64,000 nucleotides of DNA from Atrichornis clamosus. Its lineage: Eukaryota; Chordata; Aves; Passeriformes; Menuridae. Location: contig WBMZ01008646.1 of NCBI GenBank assembly GCA_013400975.1, positions 98,925 to 162,924 of the forward strand, given 5' to 3'. The position numbers and the translations under genes were made by a program. A model generated the notes under the pieces. The model saw only the letters and a list, made by a program, of their open reading frames with translations, was not told the origin of the DNA and searched no databases. How positions within the stretch are numbered: the first letter of the stretch is position 1; the number at the start of each line of letters is the position of its first letter. Positions 29,166 through 42,276 of this stretch are shown here, piece by piece.

Positions 29166-32100
29166 GGCTGCAAGGTCTGTGTGTAATGTGGTTATCAGTG
29201 TGAGACTGGTGCACCAGCCTTTCCCACCAGCTCTGAACTTGGCCTGCAAATCGGCACCTTCCTCTGTCTGTGGTCAGCTGACCTGCATGGAAGTGAACCC
29301 AGAGAGGGGGAGAGTTAGAGGTGAGGGTGAGTGGCAGGTGATTTGAACAAAAAGCTGTAATACTAAATTTATTTGACACTCAGTCTTTAGGAGGAGCTGG
29401 GAGGAATTTGTTTGAGGTGTCTGAAGCACTGAATGTTGTCACATCCTGAGAAGTGCCTCAGTGAGCAAAGTAACTTTGCCAAACCTGGTGAGCATCCACC
29501 ACAAAATTCCATTTGCATGACAACCCAAGCAACTGAGAGAGATGGCAGGTTACCCACATGAAAGAAAGAAATAAAAGGAAAGTTTGGGAGTATGTGTTTT
29601 GGATATCATTTAATTGCTTCTGAGAAAAGAGTCATGAGGGGATGTAGCTGAGAACTTGCTTTAATGTTGATTTCTGAGAGCATATGAGAAAGCGCAGTGC
29701 TGCTGGTAGAGGCTTTAGTGCTTCCAAGGCATTCTCTAAGGATTTGAGAGGTGCTAGGCAGCTCAGAAAGTCTCTTGCTGCCACATCTTAATCTGGAAAT
29801 CAGGCTTGTTGTCCTATTTTTCATTCTGAAGCTTGTCCTCAATTCTATAGTCAAGAACTTAGTATTTTGCTGGAAGGTTTTTAGGCCTCTGTCATCGGAA
29901 GTGGTCAACAGACCAGGTGATTTTAGGCAGACTTTTCTCTGTCTTAAGGCAACAACTTCTGCCATGACCTGCCTCCCAAAGTGAGTGGGACTCAGGAACT
30001 CCAGGGTCCTGTTTCCCCAGTAGCATGGGCTGGTTCTGCCTGGTGCCTTGGCTCAGAGAGACCTCTCACTTGGCAGGTGCAGGCTGGGCCATGGACAACA
30101 GAGAAAGAATTTGCAGTAAGTATTGCATGAGGACTGCCTGAAGCATTTTTTAAGTTTTTGGTCCAAGTTCTGAGGATAAAGCTAAGAAGTTTTACTTCAT
30201 CAATTTTGTCCCTGTCCTGCTGCCTGAGGTTGTAGGGAGGTTTTAGTTTGGTTCTTTACAGGTGTTCCAGCATGTTCCAGCATGGTCATTTCTGAACATG
30301 AGATAGTCTTTCTTTAAGCAAGTTAAAGATAGGTGCCTGTTAAACCATCCCACCCCTTCTTTTCACTGATCTGCATTTTAAGTGCAGTCCTGTCTCTAAC
30401 CTTTCCTCTCCTGATGTGGTTGTTGGCAAGGTTGCCATGGGGCAACCCTAATTTGACTTTTCTTGTACTTTGCATTCTTGGATTTCTTCCCCATCTCTGA
30501 GGCTGAGTGAGGCATGCAGACTCTAGTTCTGTTAGGGGATGAGCAGCTCCTAGAGGTGACCAAAGAGAGGTCAAAACCACAGGCAGATTCTTTGATCTAT
30601 GGGCAGCTTCTGATCCATTTGATCAAGAAACGTTACTGACCTGTTTGTGAATGGCTGTGTCTGAATAGCTCTTTTGGCAATTTGAAAAGGGGTTGGATGA
30701 GATCAATTGCGGGTGATGCTGGCTTGTTTTTGACTCCTGTCCTATTGCTATCCAAAGTCTACATTCTGGGGGGAGCCCATGTGGGCTGTGTATCTGCATA
30801 CACAGATAACTCATGGATCTGCCTCTGTGCTTAAAGCAGATCTGCACATCATCTCTCTGACGTGGACTTTGTCACAGCCACACCTGCCCATGAGCCATTG
30901 GATTTGGATTGCAATTTCTCAGAAACCTCAGCTGATTCAGTATCAGGCCATGACTCAGCAGTGCTCCTTATGAGCAATGTGGTCTCGGCAGACTTTGCTG
31001 TTTCTAAACTGATTTCGGGTGCACATCACGCTGTCAGCTGCACAAAATTTTCTCTGATTTTTTTTTTCATTTCTGGATGCTGAGCATCACTAGACCATGA
31101 CCAATAGGATAAGTGGAAATCTCTTCTTCACTGATGTGTACTTTGGATTACCATTCCCAAAACAGAGACGGTAGAGGAGGATGATCTGTGCCTCACTCGT
31201 CAGCTACTTTGGGGAAAAGTTAGTACCTTGTCTTACACTGTCACTGAAGATGGGTTCATGCTGGACGTTGCATGGAAGCAACTGAGGTGCAGGCATATGT
31301 TCCCTTCTGCTGACTTGGCTGTGGTGACACCAACCACAGCCAGCAAAGAAGAGCCAGCAACTGGGAACAGTAACATCTCAAACTGCAGCAGAGTGATTGG
31401 CCAGACCGCTCCTGTCAGCACTTGGATTCCCTTGCTGTTCATTGAGGAAATAAAAGTTAACTGAGGGCGGTGGTAAAAAATAGGTTTGCCTGCCTAGAAA
31501 ATGCTAAAACCAATTCTGAAAAGCAGAGGTGGATCTGAAGGTAGTTATCTCTCTTGGAGTTTATATGGGGATTAAAACACGCGTCATCCTTGTAGCACAT
31601 AGGCAATTTTATAATCACTGCTGGTATTTCACCTCAGGGTACTCTGTGGGATGAAGAAATAATTTCCCATCTTTTTCTAAGGAATGTAGGCCTCAGATTT
31701 TCTGTCAGTCATGAAGGAGGGTTGGTGGCCAAACTAGATGCCTTTTTGAACCTCAGAAGTGATTGAACGGTCTGGGATTGGTAAGGGTGTACCACCACAC
31801 CCCCAGAAATCAAACTGGGGAAACATGCATGCGGAGAAATGCCACAAGACATTACATGGCCATTTCACTTCTACATCAACAGGGAAAGACAGTACGAGGC
31901 TGTGCAAAGCGTAAGAAAAACTGCTGTGCCAAGCAGTGGCTGCAAAATTAAAATAGGATGGTTTACTGTATGCAATGTCTTTCTCCTCCCTCCCGCCCCC
32001 CATCTCTACTTGCTAAAGACAGGAATCTTTCTTAGTGAAAAAAAGCACCTCATCTTGAGTACAAGATAATTTGGACAATTTTTTTTACAGGGGGTTAAAG

Positions 32101-32764
32101 TGGCATGTTTGCACAACACCACCCTTAGCCCAGCAAACCTGCCAGGAGTTGATAGATATAAATAGGGACATTTAGGAAGAAAAGCATATTTACATTCCTT
32201 TGAAATGTGCTTGGCTAAAGGCATATTTTTAAGAGAGGGAGTGGAAAAACAAATGGAAAATATTTTCTTTGAAAGGGAAAAAAAAGCAACAAACTGTCCT
32301 TCCTAAATAGAGATGCTTGGCTTGTGTGTACTTTACGCAGCTGTAGGTCAGACCTTGCAAACAACTACTAAATTAGGTCCAGCTACTTTGATGCTAAAAG
32401 CATGGAAGTGCCAATAATTAAGTTGCATCAGATGTAGGAAATGACTGATGTGTCTGTCGTGCCCATGATAGCAGGGTTCCCTCTGCTGCCATTTGACCGA
32501 CCCCTCTTCCTTTATGTAAGCAAAAGGAATTTTCTTCTAAGGAAAATCAGCTGGTTTTACACCTTTGTTTTGTTTCCTGAACTGCTAATCCCCTGAAGGT
32601 ACAGAAGCTATTTGAAAGAGCAAATCAAAGCTCCAATAATTTAGTGTTATATTATTTGTTGATGTATGGTTTGATTCAGTGGCTACTTATTATATCAGGT
32701 TACCATATAATTATCTTAATTATTGACTCCAGAAGTAAGTAGAGGGATTATGAGAGAGACGGGA

Positions 32765-32865
32765 AGGCCCAGTGGAAAGAGCATGGTTCAGAGAATCGAA
32801 CACATCTCGGTGTGCTCTTGGCTCCACCACTCATTTTCTCTGAGCCTGAACTCTTCTCTCAGCCA
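32765..32865 (+). repeat. MIR-like SINE 5' remnant
   Basis: CCCAGTGGAAAGAGCATGGT, GAATCGAAC and GGCTCCACCACTCATTTTCT follow the tRNA-derived head of MIR. It is diverged and partial. Confidence 0.4.
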
Positions 32866-33084
32866 GCCTGGCCATGAAATCACGAGGGATTGCTGGAACA
32901 GGACTCAGATGCTGACTCAGGATTCAAAGAGATGTGGGAGAGCAGTATAAAAAGGACAGTTCTGAAAGATAGTTGTAAAATTAGCAGAAAAAATAAAAGA
33001 ATACACACCACAGCATACATTTGCATCAAAGAGTGGAGCAGCTATGTGGGCATAGAGAAAGGTTGTTGTGCCACGAAGGCCTGA

Positions 33085-33235
33085 AATTTGAGTCTGCATT
33101 TCCAGCCCCTGCTACTGATTTCCCATACAAAATTAGGCAGCCCTCAGATTCCTCTCTGCAAAACAAGGGTAATAAAAATTATTCTCCTGGCTTTGGCTTT
33201 ATCTGTTGAAATGTTTGAAGCACTGTTCCTCACAC
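33085..33235 (+). repeat. MIR-like SINE remnant
   Basis: GCCCCTGCTACTGATTT, CCTCAGATTCCTCTCTGCAA, AACAAGGGTAATAAAAATTA and TGTTTGAAGCACTG are spaced as in the MIR core and tail. It is diverged. Confidence 0.45.
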
Positions 33236-34906
33236 AGCCTTCAGCCATGGTTCTCACGTGGCTTTTAGTCTCCTAGTCCTTTGTCTGATGACCACTGACC
33301 TGAGACACAGGTTTGAGTTAGCAGGCACCACTGCGATATAAAAGCCACACTGAAAGGCTGTCAGTGCAGTCCATGCTTCCTGTATTGATAATATTTGTCA
33401 TACACTGACAAAATACTTCATCTATTGACAAGCTGAGTTGCATCTTTTCCCCTGAGAGAGGAGCACACACAGTGGTTCTACTCAGCCTGTGTGAATTACT
33501 TTCTCTGGTTCTGCTTTTCTTCCCTGAGCCAAAAAATGGGGTTAATAGAATGTATCTATTTCCTTCCTAGAAAAGATCAGTTAATGTGAAATGGTGCATG
33601 GTGGCTTAGTGCTGAATAAGTGGGATACCCTAATCCAGCAAGGTATCCTTGTTCTATTGTACGCCTTTTCTGCATACCATCTGGAGTTGTTCTCTGCTTA
33701 GTATTTTCAGTATGTACCATATGTTTTTGCATGAAAATTCAATAAAATATGCATTATACATGAAAAGTGCTGTAGTAAATAAAGGAAGGATAGAATCCAG
33801 TCCCCTTTGTGAACGGCAGGGGCCCCAAATCTTCATAAAAGGTTTAGTCTAGTCTGACGTCTGTGCTTTTCTCCAATTTACTCTGTGTCAGTCTTTAGGA
33901 GATGCTCTAATTTAAAACAAAACTCTACTTTCCTGATGAGGTTATTCGATGTTCTTTGGCTGCCCTCTGCTGAGAGCACTGAATAAAACAGGGAAAATGT
34001 CCTTATTCCAAGGAAGGTAACACTGGAAGAAATGTGTTTGTTCGTGTGCTGAGTTGTGTCACTGCTGTGGTTTGGCATCTCTCGGTGGCTGTTTGCTGTC
34101 AGTCAGAGGGCAAAGTCTGCTGAGCTACAGTCCTGTTGGGGTTTTAGTGCCCACCACGCCTTGCCAGGGGCTGGGTGGCTTTGTAGGCGTGTGAGAACAC
34201 GGGCTCAGGCATTGACCACCATGAAAAATTAAGCAGCATTAAGCAAGGGCTGGCTACAGGAGGGGACAGGCTTCTCTGCTCAGGCACTATTGCAGTCCTG
34301 CCAGGGGGGATTGGAGCTGTACCTCAGCACCTCCCTGCCTGGCAGAGCGATTTGCTGCTGTGTGCTGCTCCCCATCGGGGTGCCAGTTTCTTGCAGTGCC
34401 ACCTCCACCCCTGCACAGGCATCACAGCACTAACACTTTATTCCTACAGCTGGGAATGTGCAGAGTGTTTGTTCCAACAGGAACAAGAGCAACTGAAGGA
34501 CGTGCTGTTTTCTCGTGAACAAAGTGTGAGCCATGCTCTTGCCCTTGGGAAGAAACAAGGGTCCTGTGCAGATTTTGTTACTTGTGTAAAACAATAGCTC
34601 TGTTGTTGTTATTAATGCTCTCTGTAATGACCTGCTTTTAATACTTCCTAGCAAGTTGATTTATTATTATATCTTCAGCTGGGCTGTGCACCAAAGCGTT
34701 TTGATGATGAAAGGAATGTTACACACACATTTAATTACTGCCCACATTTTTGTATAATTTTATCATTTACTGTTTTAGATGAGACATCGAGTTCTTCTAC
34801 AGGAAAGATGCCCAGTAAAAAATAGATGATTTACAAGCTAATCTGTGATGAGTTTGGCACTTAAATGTGAGAAAATGTAATTGTTCTTTTTGTCCTGCCC
34901 TTTCAG

Positions 34907-34995
34907 ATGGTCCCTGATTACAAAAATGTACAGGAACTCCCTTATCTGGACATGGTGATTGCAGAGACATTGCGCATGTACCCACCTGCATTCAG
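34907..34995 (+). CDS. TBXAS1: TBXAS1 exon with K-helix ExxR motif
   Basis: This 89-bp exon is preceded by a pyrimidine-rich tract ending in TTTCAG and followed by GTATCT. It starts in phase 0 and ends after two bases of an arginine codon. It encodes [20 protein letters not shown] followed by TLRMYPPAF. The ExxR glutamate and arginine codons are at 34964-34966 and 34973-34975. In P450s this pair holds the haem-binding core together. The preceding exon, which should end in the EVD-type helix J region, was not found in the upstream sequence. Confidence 0.93.
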
Positions 34996-37900
34996 GTATC
35001 TTTTTTTTTTTGTTATGATTACACATGATAGCTCCCTAGCTCTATAAAATGGAAATCTGCTGTTGGGAGAGCAATGATCTCTTAGTCTCTGTGCCAACGT
35101 CAATACTGCTTTGTGTATTTGAAAGATATAATGTGGCCTGTTGAAGGAAAGCTGGCTAATTCTGGTATTTCTAAAGCACTTTTTTATTGGCCAAGGTTTC
35201 TTCCCTACCATTCTTCACATGGTTAGAGGATGGAGCCATTTTGAGGCAGGTCTGGCCTTAAAAATCCAGAGGCTGCTGCTTCTGTGTGTCTCAGACTTTG
35301 GGGATCTGTCTGGTCTCTTGGTCACTAGGGCCTGATCTGTGGAATGGTTGCACATTCAGAAAGCTGTATTTCACATGTGTGTTTAACTTTGGCCCATTTT
35401 CACTTAGTACTGCTTTGTACTAATACAGCTAAACTAAAGGCAACATCCATTAACTTTTGAAAGTTTCGTCCCAATTCACACAAGATCAATTCTACTATAC
35501 TGATGAACTGAAAACAAGGGAAAAAGAAATTAGAAAACTGTTGGATGGTTAAAGTTCCAAGTTATCACAATCATAAATACAAATGTTAAGAAATGGAACT
35601 TTTCAAAGTGATCAGCCAGTTGCACTACTTCTCATGAATCTGGGGGAGAAATTCAGATTACTGGAAAGGAGCCAAAGCTGAGCTTGCTGTGAGAGCCTTT
35701 GAAAAATTTAACCCATGATTGCAACCACCTTAGAACAAAAAAGAAAACCCTTTAAAAACATATTCTCTTCTATAAGTCCACAAAGATTGGAAATCAAGAT
35801 TTTTTTTCATGAGCACCTGCAGGATTGTTCAGAGAGTAAATATCAAAGAGATGTGCTCCTGGATGGGATGATGGGGCTTTACTGTGTTAAGCATGGTGTA
35901 CAAGTGGAAGTTGTTTTGCTGGTTAAAGTGACAGGGGGCTTAGGGCTGTATCACTGGGAAACAATCAGTGTTTGTCAGATGGGGAGCAGAACGAGAATGG
36001 AGCAAAGTTGTCCTGAAGTTTTGTTTGGCGTTGTCAGTGGTGTTTATTGATCTGGCTTTTACTCTGATGGATGTGGAATAGATAGGACAGCCCAATGCCA
36101 CTGAAAGATGTTAATTGACATGGCATGGATAATGCTGACTTAGGGGAGAAATCAGTAGCAGCCACGTTTGTTATAAAATGAGTGGGTTTTCTTTTTTTTT
36201 TTAATGAACCTACTATCCAGAGAACTTTCTCCCCCAGAACTCATGTTTCCATTATCACCAAATTCATGTAAGAATGAGAAGGATAGCTTGTCAATGCATT
36301 TTTTTAGCATGTCAGTGTTTTGTTCCAGGTTTGGAGGTGCTGTTATTTATTTGTCTGTGAGAAAGAGAGATGAGTGACAGCAAGGAAAGAATGTGATTCT
36401 GTAATGATACCAGACTGACAGCCCTGAAACTGAGATCTTTGTTCAACTTTTTAAGCAGAGTGTGGAAAGCAGCAAAGGAAATTCCTGCACACTGTCTCGC
36501 CCCTGTGCTTGCAGCTGGAGCCAGGGAATATCCCCCAGACCAAGACAGCAAAGCACCCACCTGGGTCTGGAGTGATTTGGGATCTGTAGCCACCAGCCAT
36601 GCACCTAAAGATCTAGACCAGAACTTAACACCACACATGCACACCCACACACAATTGTTTTTAAGGTTGACAGAGCCAAGCTCAGCTTTGGCAGGCAGCT
36701 TTTCTCAGTCTTGTCCCGATGAGGTTGCTAGGGACAGTCCTACCCTGTGACCTATCACCCCAGGGTGGGAGAGAACTGCAGGGTTTTGTTGTTAATGTCA
36801 TGCCTGTCCTTGATGAATGTATGTGAAATGTGGTTTTCCAGGGCTTGTGAATTGGTTGCATTTTTGTAGGCTAAGAACACTTAACCCTAACGTTAAAATT
36901 ATCCCTTGTTAAGTTTTAGGTGCTGTACTAATAGGGGGAAACTTCTCAAATAAACAAACTCAAAGCTATATTCGCTATCCTTTTTTTTCTTGAAAACAAA
37001 CCAGCTTGCTCTTTCTACCTGTTGTTAGAGATGACTCACACATTTCATCAGCAATTTTTATAAAAAATTAGTCTAAAACCAGCATCAACAGTGAAGTTAC
37101 AGTTTAACAGTTAATGCTTTGGAAGGAGGTACATAACCAGAAATGCTTTCCTGTGGATAGGGCAAAAGTCAGCCAGCTGGGCTGGAGCTATGGACTTTTA
37201 AGTGGAGATGATTATAACCTGAGAAGACAATAGCACCAGCACCAGTTGTTGTATTTATCTACTGAGAAAGTGTTACTCCAGAAATTGTAGTGTCAGAGGA
37301 AGAGAGATAACATTTGTAGATCTCTCCCGCTGTGTTTTTAACCTTTATTAATCCTCTGGGATACATGACCTTGTTGTAGATTCACTCGGGAAGCAGCTAA
37401 AGACTGTGTAGTGCTGGGGCAGCACATTCCAGCTGGAGCTGTCATTGAAACTGCAGTTGGACACCTTCACCACAACCCGGAGTTCTGGCCAGAGCCTGAG
37501 AAGTTCATTCCTGAGAGGTATGTGGAGTAACGTTTTTCATTCTTAGGTTGAAATCCTTCTCTGGACCTGTTTAGATCAGAGGACTGCCTTAAAGGCTGCT
37601 TCACACATCAGGGTGGGCACAGAACTCCAACCTGTCCACTCATAGCAAACCAGATCCTGCTGCTGTTTCATAGCCACAGTCACCATTCACCCAAAGCAGT
37701 ATTTCCTACCAAGAAGAGCACAGTTTAATTTAGACCATAAAAATATGTTATTTCCACCAAATTAGACAAGTGATGATAGTGGTACATCCCACAGAGGGCG
37801 CAGGGTTTGGTCAAGGTAGAAATGTGACACAAGTTTTCAGACCTGTTTTCAAATCAGATACTGTGAACAGTGTCACTTCTGGATGCAGAAATTCTGAAGT

Positions 37901-40900
37901 GAGATAGATTATTCACTGGCTTGGATGTACCTGGGAAACTCATCCAGCTCCTGGCTGGTTTATGGCACCCTTTTCACCTGAACTCTGGTACAAAACGGTG
38001 TAGGTACACTGTGAGTGGGGAACCTACCCCATCTGCCCCATTCCCCCTGGGAATTTGCTCTCTGTAAGTTAGGATCCTTGGTTCTTGCTGGGCGAGCCGT
38101 AGTTTCACATGGAGCATTTAATCTCTTCAGCAGGTGGGGAGAACCCTGTCAAGCTGTGGTTTTGTACCATGGCCTGTCTTACAGATGCTGAGTTGAGCTT
38201 ACAGGGAGAGTTTCAGCTGATGGGGAAGCACAATTTAGTTTTGTGGGCAGCTGTATTTTTAAGCTGTTTTGTGGGCAGATGCATTTTAAGCTACCACTTA
38301 AAACTACACAAAAAGTTCACTAAGAAAAAAAGTGCCTTTTCCACAAAGGACTGGGTGTGAGGCAGGCAGCCCAGAACCATCTTTGCCAGTAACACAACAC
38401 ATGTGTGGTGTAGGTGGGTTTGCCTAATGCTCCTTCTGGAACAAACCTAGGCATGTGCTCCATCAGGCTCTTTTGGTCATGAAGAAGAGCAATGCCAGGG
38501 TTAGAGAAGCTCAGAGATTTTGCTGGAGAGGAATCTTAGCAGTAACTGGAAATCTGGGATGGGCGTTTTTAGCAAGGCTTATCTAGAAATGCTTTCTTAA
38601 AAATTGTTTATTCACCACTTTAGCAGTAGTATGAAAGCACATTACAGGGCAAAGTGGTTAGTGGGGGATGCAGTCCCCTTGACTCACACAGGGCTGTTTA
38701 TTAGGAATCTGAGATTAATTCCCTTTTGAAACTTCCCTGAGGAATGATGCAGTTGGTAATGTTAGTAAGAAATGTAAAATAAGAGCATAACAAAAAATAA
38801 AATAATTCAGCTACGGCCTTTTCCCCCCTAATATTTCATTTTGAAATTGGCCTTAGGAGTAATACAAGGGAGATTTTAAATTTACCAGAATGATTTATGG
38901 GGGGAGCAAGGCAAGAATTGCATTAACCTGTTTGCATGGGATATGCAACAGTGCTTAGTACATAAGTTAATGGTCCTTCAGTCTCAAATTAGGGGCTTCT
39001 CCAGTAGTTTTTGGAGTAGTATCTTAGGTTATCTAAACATGGGGATGGAATTAGTGGAAATACACAACTTTTTTTTTTTTCAAAGTTCAAAATAGCCTGT
39101 ATTACCTCTCATGTCTTTCTACCTTCCATGAGTTCTCTGGGCCTCATCAATCTAAAGTTTTTGGAAATTGAATGCAAAGAGATGAAAGATTCTCAGGGAT
39201 GACCCCATACATGAAGGACAGAACCTGTCTCCATGCACAGAACTGGAATATTAGTTCTGTACTACCAGAACAGCTCCAAATACCTTATGACATGGGAGGG
39301 TTCTGTGGATTTCCAGGGTAATGCCATCTCTGGAAAGGTTTGCTTGTTTTGAGGCACCATGCTGACCAGTGACTCAGCACAGCCCAGGATGAGCCTCACT
39401 GTGGTCATTTTCCATGGCCCTAGTATCCCTTACTGACTCAGACACTGCATTCTTTGTACATATTCTATCCAGTAGCCATTCATCTTTGCAGATGTTGGCA
39501 AACAGATTTACCTTTTTTTTCCTTTGAACTACTGTTCAAATAGGAATTTTGTTTCCTTCCTTGTGCAGAAGCGTCTGTAATTTCAATGTTTCCCAGCTGG
39601 GAATCTGGTCACTTTAGGCCAAGAGCAGAAAGAAGGGCTCCACTGAATTGTAATAACCACTTTCCATGGCCAGCCCAATGCCATGAGATCTCATCCCTCC
39701 TTGCAAGCTTCAAAGAATCAACAATTCCTGTTGATCTTCGTCTGGGAGGCACAGCAAGGAAGTGCTGTTGCTAATTCTGGTTAGTTCACCTTGCAGCCCT
39801 TTAGTTTCCTCTTGGCTGTAATTCCTCCCTCGCATGTGCTAAGGTCACACAGCCAGCATGTCTGCACTTGAGCATGGTCCTCGAATGAAGGCAATTCATT
39901 GCAGACAGATGGGAAGTAATACTCATGTCTCCATGTCCTCTCCTGAAATCACCAGCTGACAAAGGCTGATGGCCATAAGTCAATTATCTGTTTACTTAAG
40001 ATGTCAGGACATAATCTGTCAACAGTCCCCTCGACCTGTCCATTAAGACTGATTGAAATACCCACCTTTTGAGATTTAAACAAAAAACTTGAAATCAAGA
40101 GCCAAAACCATTTCTTGAACTGATTTCCATCTCTGCACCTTCTAGGTTTACAGAGGAGGCCAAGAAGGAACGACATCCCTTTGCATACCTGCCCTTTGGG
40201 GCAGGACCCCGTGGCTGCATTGGCATGAAAATGGGTTTGCTGGAGACAAAAATGACTCTGCTGAGGATTTTGCAGAAGTTTCAATTCAAGACCTGCTCAG
40301 AGACTGAGGTTTGTACATGCAGGGGCTTAAAGATCACACTTGTTATCTTGGGGGAGTTGACAGTGTGTCTTAGACAGGACAACTGATTTGCCTTTGTGAC
40401 TTCTCTTCATTTGAGAAAACGGCTAGAGACCCTACCATAATAAGGAGGGACAAGAGGCCTCGACTGCATGTTTTAATCCAAATGTGATTTAAGATATTTA
40501 ATTTTTCCAACAAAAGAAACTGTCACACAGCCCCGCCCTAGTGGAGAGCAATATGGCAACACCACAGTCAAAATACCATGATTTATAGAGGGTGAGAACG
40601 TGTGTACATATTTCCTGGGATCTCAGCACTTCAGTATATGCCTGTTGCTATGTACATTGCACCCAGCACTTAGCAGCTCGAGAGTTTACAGAGTTAATTT
40701 CTTTCTGTTCATATCTGCAATATACCTGGGTAACCACTGCCTCAGCCTCTGGCTGTAAATCCTGTTTAATATTATACTACCACAGCTACTGTAAAACAAG
40801 TACTCTACAGCCTCCACAGTAATCCCAATATGAACTGGTCCTGCAGCAAAACTGCCTGTCTGTGTGTGGGGGTGTTGTACACCCATAAACAGACACATAC

Positions 40901-41007
40901 AGCTGTACATAAGATGCTCTGTTTTCTTTCAGATTCCTTTGCAGCTCAAATCAAAAGCCACACTTGGACCAAAGAATGGAGTCTACATTATGCTAGAATC
41001 TCGCTAA
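34907..41007 (+). CDS. TBXAS1: Thromboxane A synthase (CYP5A1), 3' part: last four coding exons
   Basis: Four exons (34907-34995, 37380-37517, 40146-40308, 40933-41007) join in one frame to 154 C-terminal residues plus TAA. Every junction inside the window has AG acceptor and GT donor. The product carries the P450 ExxR motif (ETLR), the PERF motif split across an exon junction, and the haem-binding loop [10 protein letters not shown] with the axial cysteine codon at 40216-40218. Similarity to vertebrate TBXAS1 is high throughout (for example [20 protein letters not shown] and PKNGVYI). The family enzyme is an ER-membrane P450 that isomerises prostaglandin H2 to thromboxane A2. About two thirds of the protein (membrane anchor, substrate-recognition region, I-helix) is not found here and should lie further 5'. 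The next gene is PARP12 in the opposite orientation, as in human 7q34, which separates this from CYP3A-type relatives. Confidence 0.93.
37380..37517 (+). CDS. TBXAS1: TBXAS1 exon, beta-sheet region to PERF
   Basis: This 138-bp exon is preceded by TTGTTGTAG and followed by GTATGT. It completes the arginine codon of the previous exon, then reads [20 protein letters not shown], continues through an [13 protein letters not shown] segment, and ends within the arginine codon of PERF. The reading matches the vertebrate TBXAS1 segment between the K-helix and the PERF motif. Confidence 0.93.
40146..40308 (+). CDS. TBXAS1: TBXAS1 exon with haem-binding cysteine
   Basis: This 163-bp exon is preceded by CCTTCTAG and followed by GTTTGT. 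It encodes the end of PERF, a basic linker, and the haem loop [19 protein letters not shown]. The cysteine codon at 40216-40218 is the axial haem ligand by family knowledge. The residue before the cysteine is glycine; the human enzyme, as I recall it, has serine there. The exon ends in phase 0. Confidence 0.94.
40933..41007 (+). CDS. TBXAS1: TBXAS1 terminal coding exon
   Basis: This exon follows the acceptor GTTTTCTTTCAG and reads [20 protein letters not shown] then LESR and the stop codon TAA at 41005-41007. This is the expected C-terminus of thromboxane synthase. No AATAAA is visible in the roughly 1.2 kb that follow, so the 3' UTR end is not resolved. Confidence 0.92.
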   Translation: MPLQLKSKATLGPKNGVYIMLESR

Positions 41008-42276
41008 AAGGAAATGCACATCCTGAAGCCTTGTGGGATGAGACCCTTTGTTGGTGACTCACTGGGTATAACTATTTTTCAAAACTCCAAAGACAGGTAG
41101 GAGCCTAAGTCCCACTGATGGTCAGTAAGTGCTTCCTCACTGCCCTCCCATGGGAGAGCCTCCAGTCACTTTTTAAAATGGGCTCCACAGTCTTTTTTGG
41201 TGGTTTTCAAATTGCTGTGAATAGAATCTGTTAAGAAGCATCCCACTTTCACTTGCTTTTCTACATCACACTTCTTTTCACTTATGTTTGAGAATGCTTT
41301 CCTCATGCTCAAGCTGCACAAACGGAGCAGGCATTAAGCATACACACAATTTACAATAGATTTTCATTTCAGTTCATTGTATGACACATCCTTCTCATGC
41401 ACTAAGTCCCTCCTCTAGAGAAAGCCCAAACAGCACCAGTTACAGCAGAAGACCTGGGGTGCAGTGCATTGGGTTTTATCATGAACTCTACTAGCAGTCA
41501 AAGCTGGGGCTCCTGCACCATGCTTAATCTCTCCCTGTGCCTGTAAAGTGGAACCTCCTTCGTGCTTTGAAGTGATTTTAAAAACACTCAGATTAACAGT
41601 TTGCACTTGGCACATTGCATCGACTTGACAGAAGCAGAATGAAGAGTTCTCTGGCTTACCAGGAAAGTTCCAGTAGCTCAGACCAAAGAAATGAGGTGAC
41701 AGCCATTTTGCTGGCTGCTGAACTGCTGTTGGAAAGGTGGAGACAAAGAAGATATGAATTTAAAGCAAGCAGGAGAATTGGAGGAAATTTAAGGGTAATC
41801 AGAAGGTGTTGGTACAACATCTGCTTCATGGGGAGGCCTTTCCTTTCCAAGCATTGCAGTTGGCACCATCCCTGTCTAGCTCCTTGAATCAAGGAAATTA
41901 AGAGCATGCAGGCACTAGAGCCAGTGACAAAGGAGTGGGATCCAGGGTCATCGGTCCCAGCAGCTCTCTGGACTCCTTATATCACACTGGGGCAGGTCAT
42001 GTCCCAAGTGCCTCACTCCCTCAGGAAGGAACTTGTCTGATTGCCAGCTGCAGCAGTGCCACGCATCCATTCAAGCTGTGTGGCAGAGCACAAGTATCTT
42101 CCCAGCCCAAACAGCCATACATTTCCTCCCCTCACATTCCCTCTTTCCTACTCCTCTGCAGAGGCCTTCAAGCACCACACGGTTGCTGGAGCAAAACACA
42201 GCAGTGATCAACTGACCAGAAAAAACCCCACACCCTCCCTTCTGTGAGCACCACAAAACGGTTGGCCGTAAAACCG

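Larger units (their letters stand above)
13652..34906. other. Presumed TBXAS1 intron, no exon recognised
   Basis: I looked for P450 landmarks (I-helix AGxET, EVD helix, WxxxR helix C) and found none in convincing splice context. The segment holds the MIR-like and older repeats listed, a TG microsatellite, and AT-rich stretches at about 14541-14720, 27690-27850 and 32600-32720. Confidence 0.45.
34996..40932 (+). other. TBXAS1: TBXAS1 introns between the last four exons
   Basis: The three introns are 34996-37379, 37518-40145 and 40309-40932, all GT...AG. I recognise no repeat or RNA gene in them; short poly-T runs occur at the start of the first intron and near 36190 and 39070. Confidence 0.8.

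Noticed and set aside
28882..29379. 165-residue minus-strand open frame
   Set aside because: It covers an old interspersed repeat remnant and resembles no known protein.
30660..30720. GGGGTTGGATGAGATC resembling a CR1 tail
   Set aside because: Only a short string matches; the flanks lack other CR1 landmarks and the terminal ATTCTGTG repeat.
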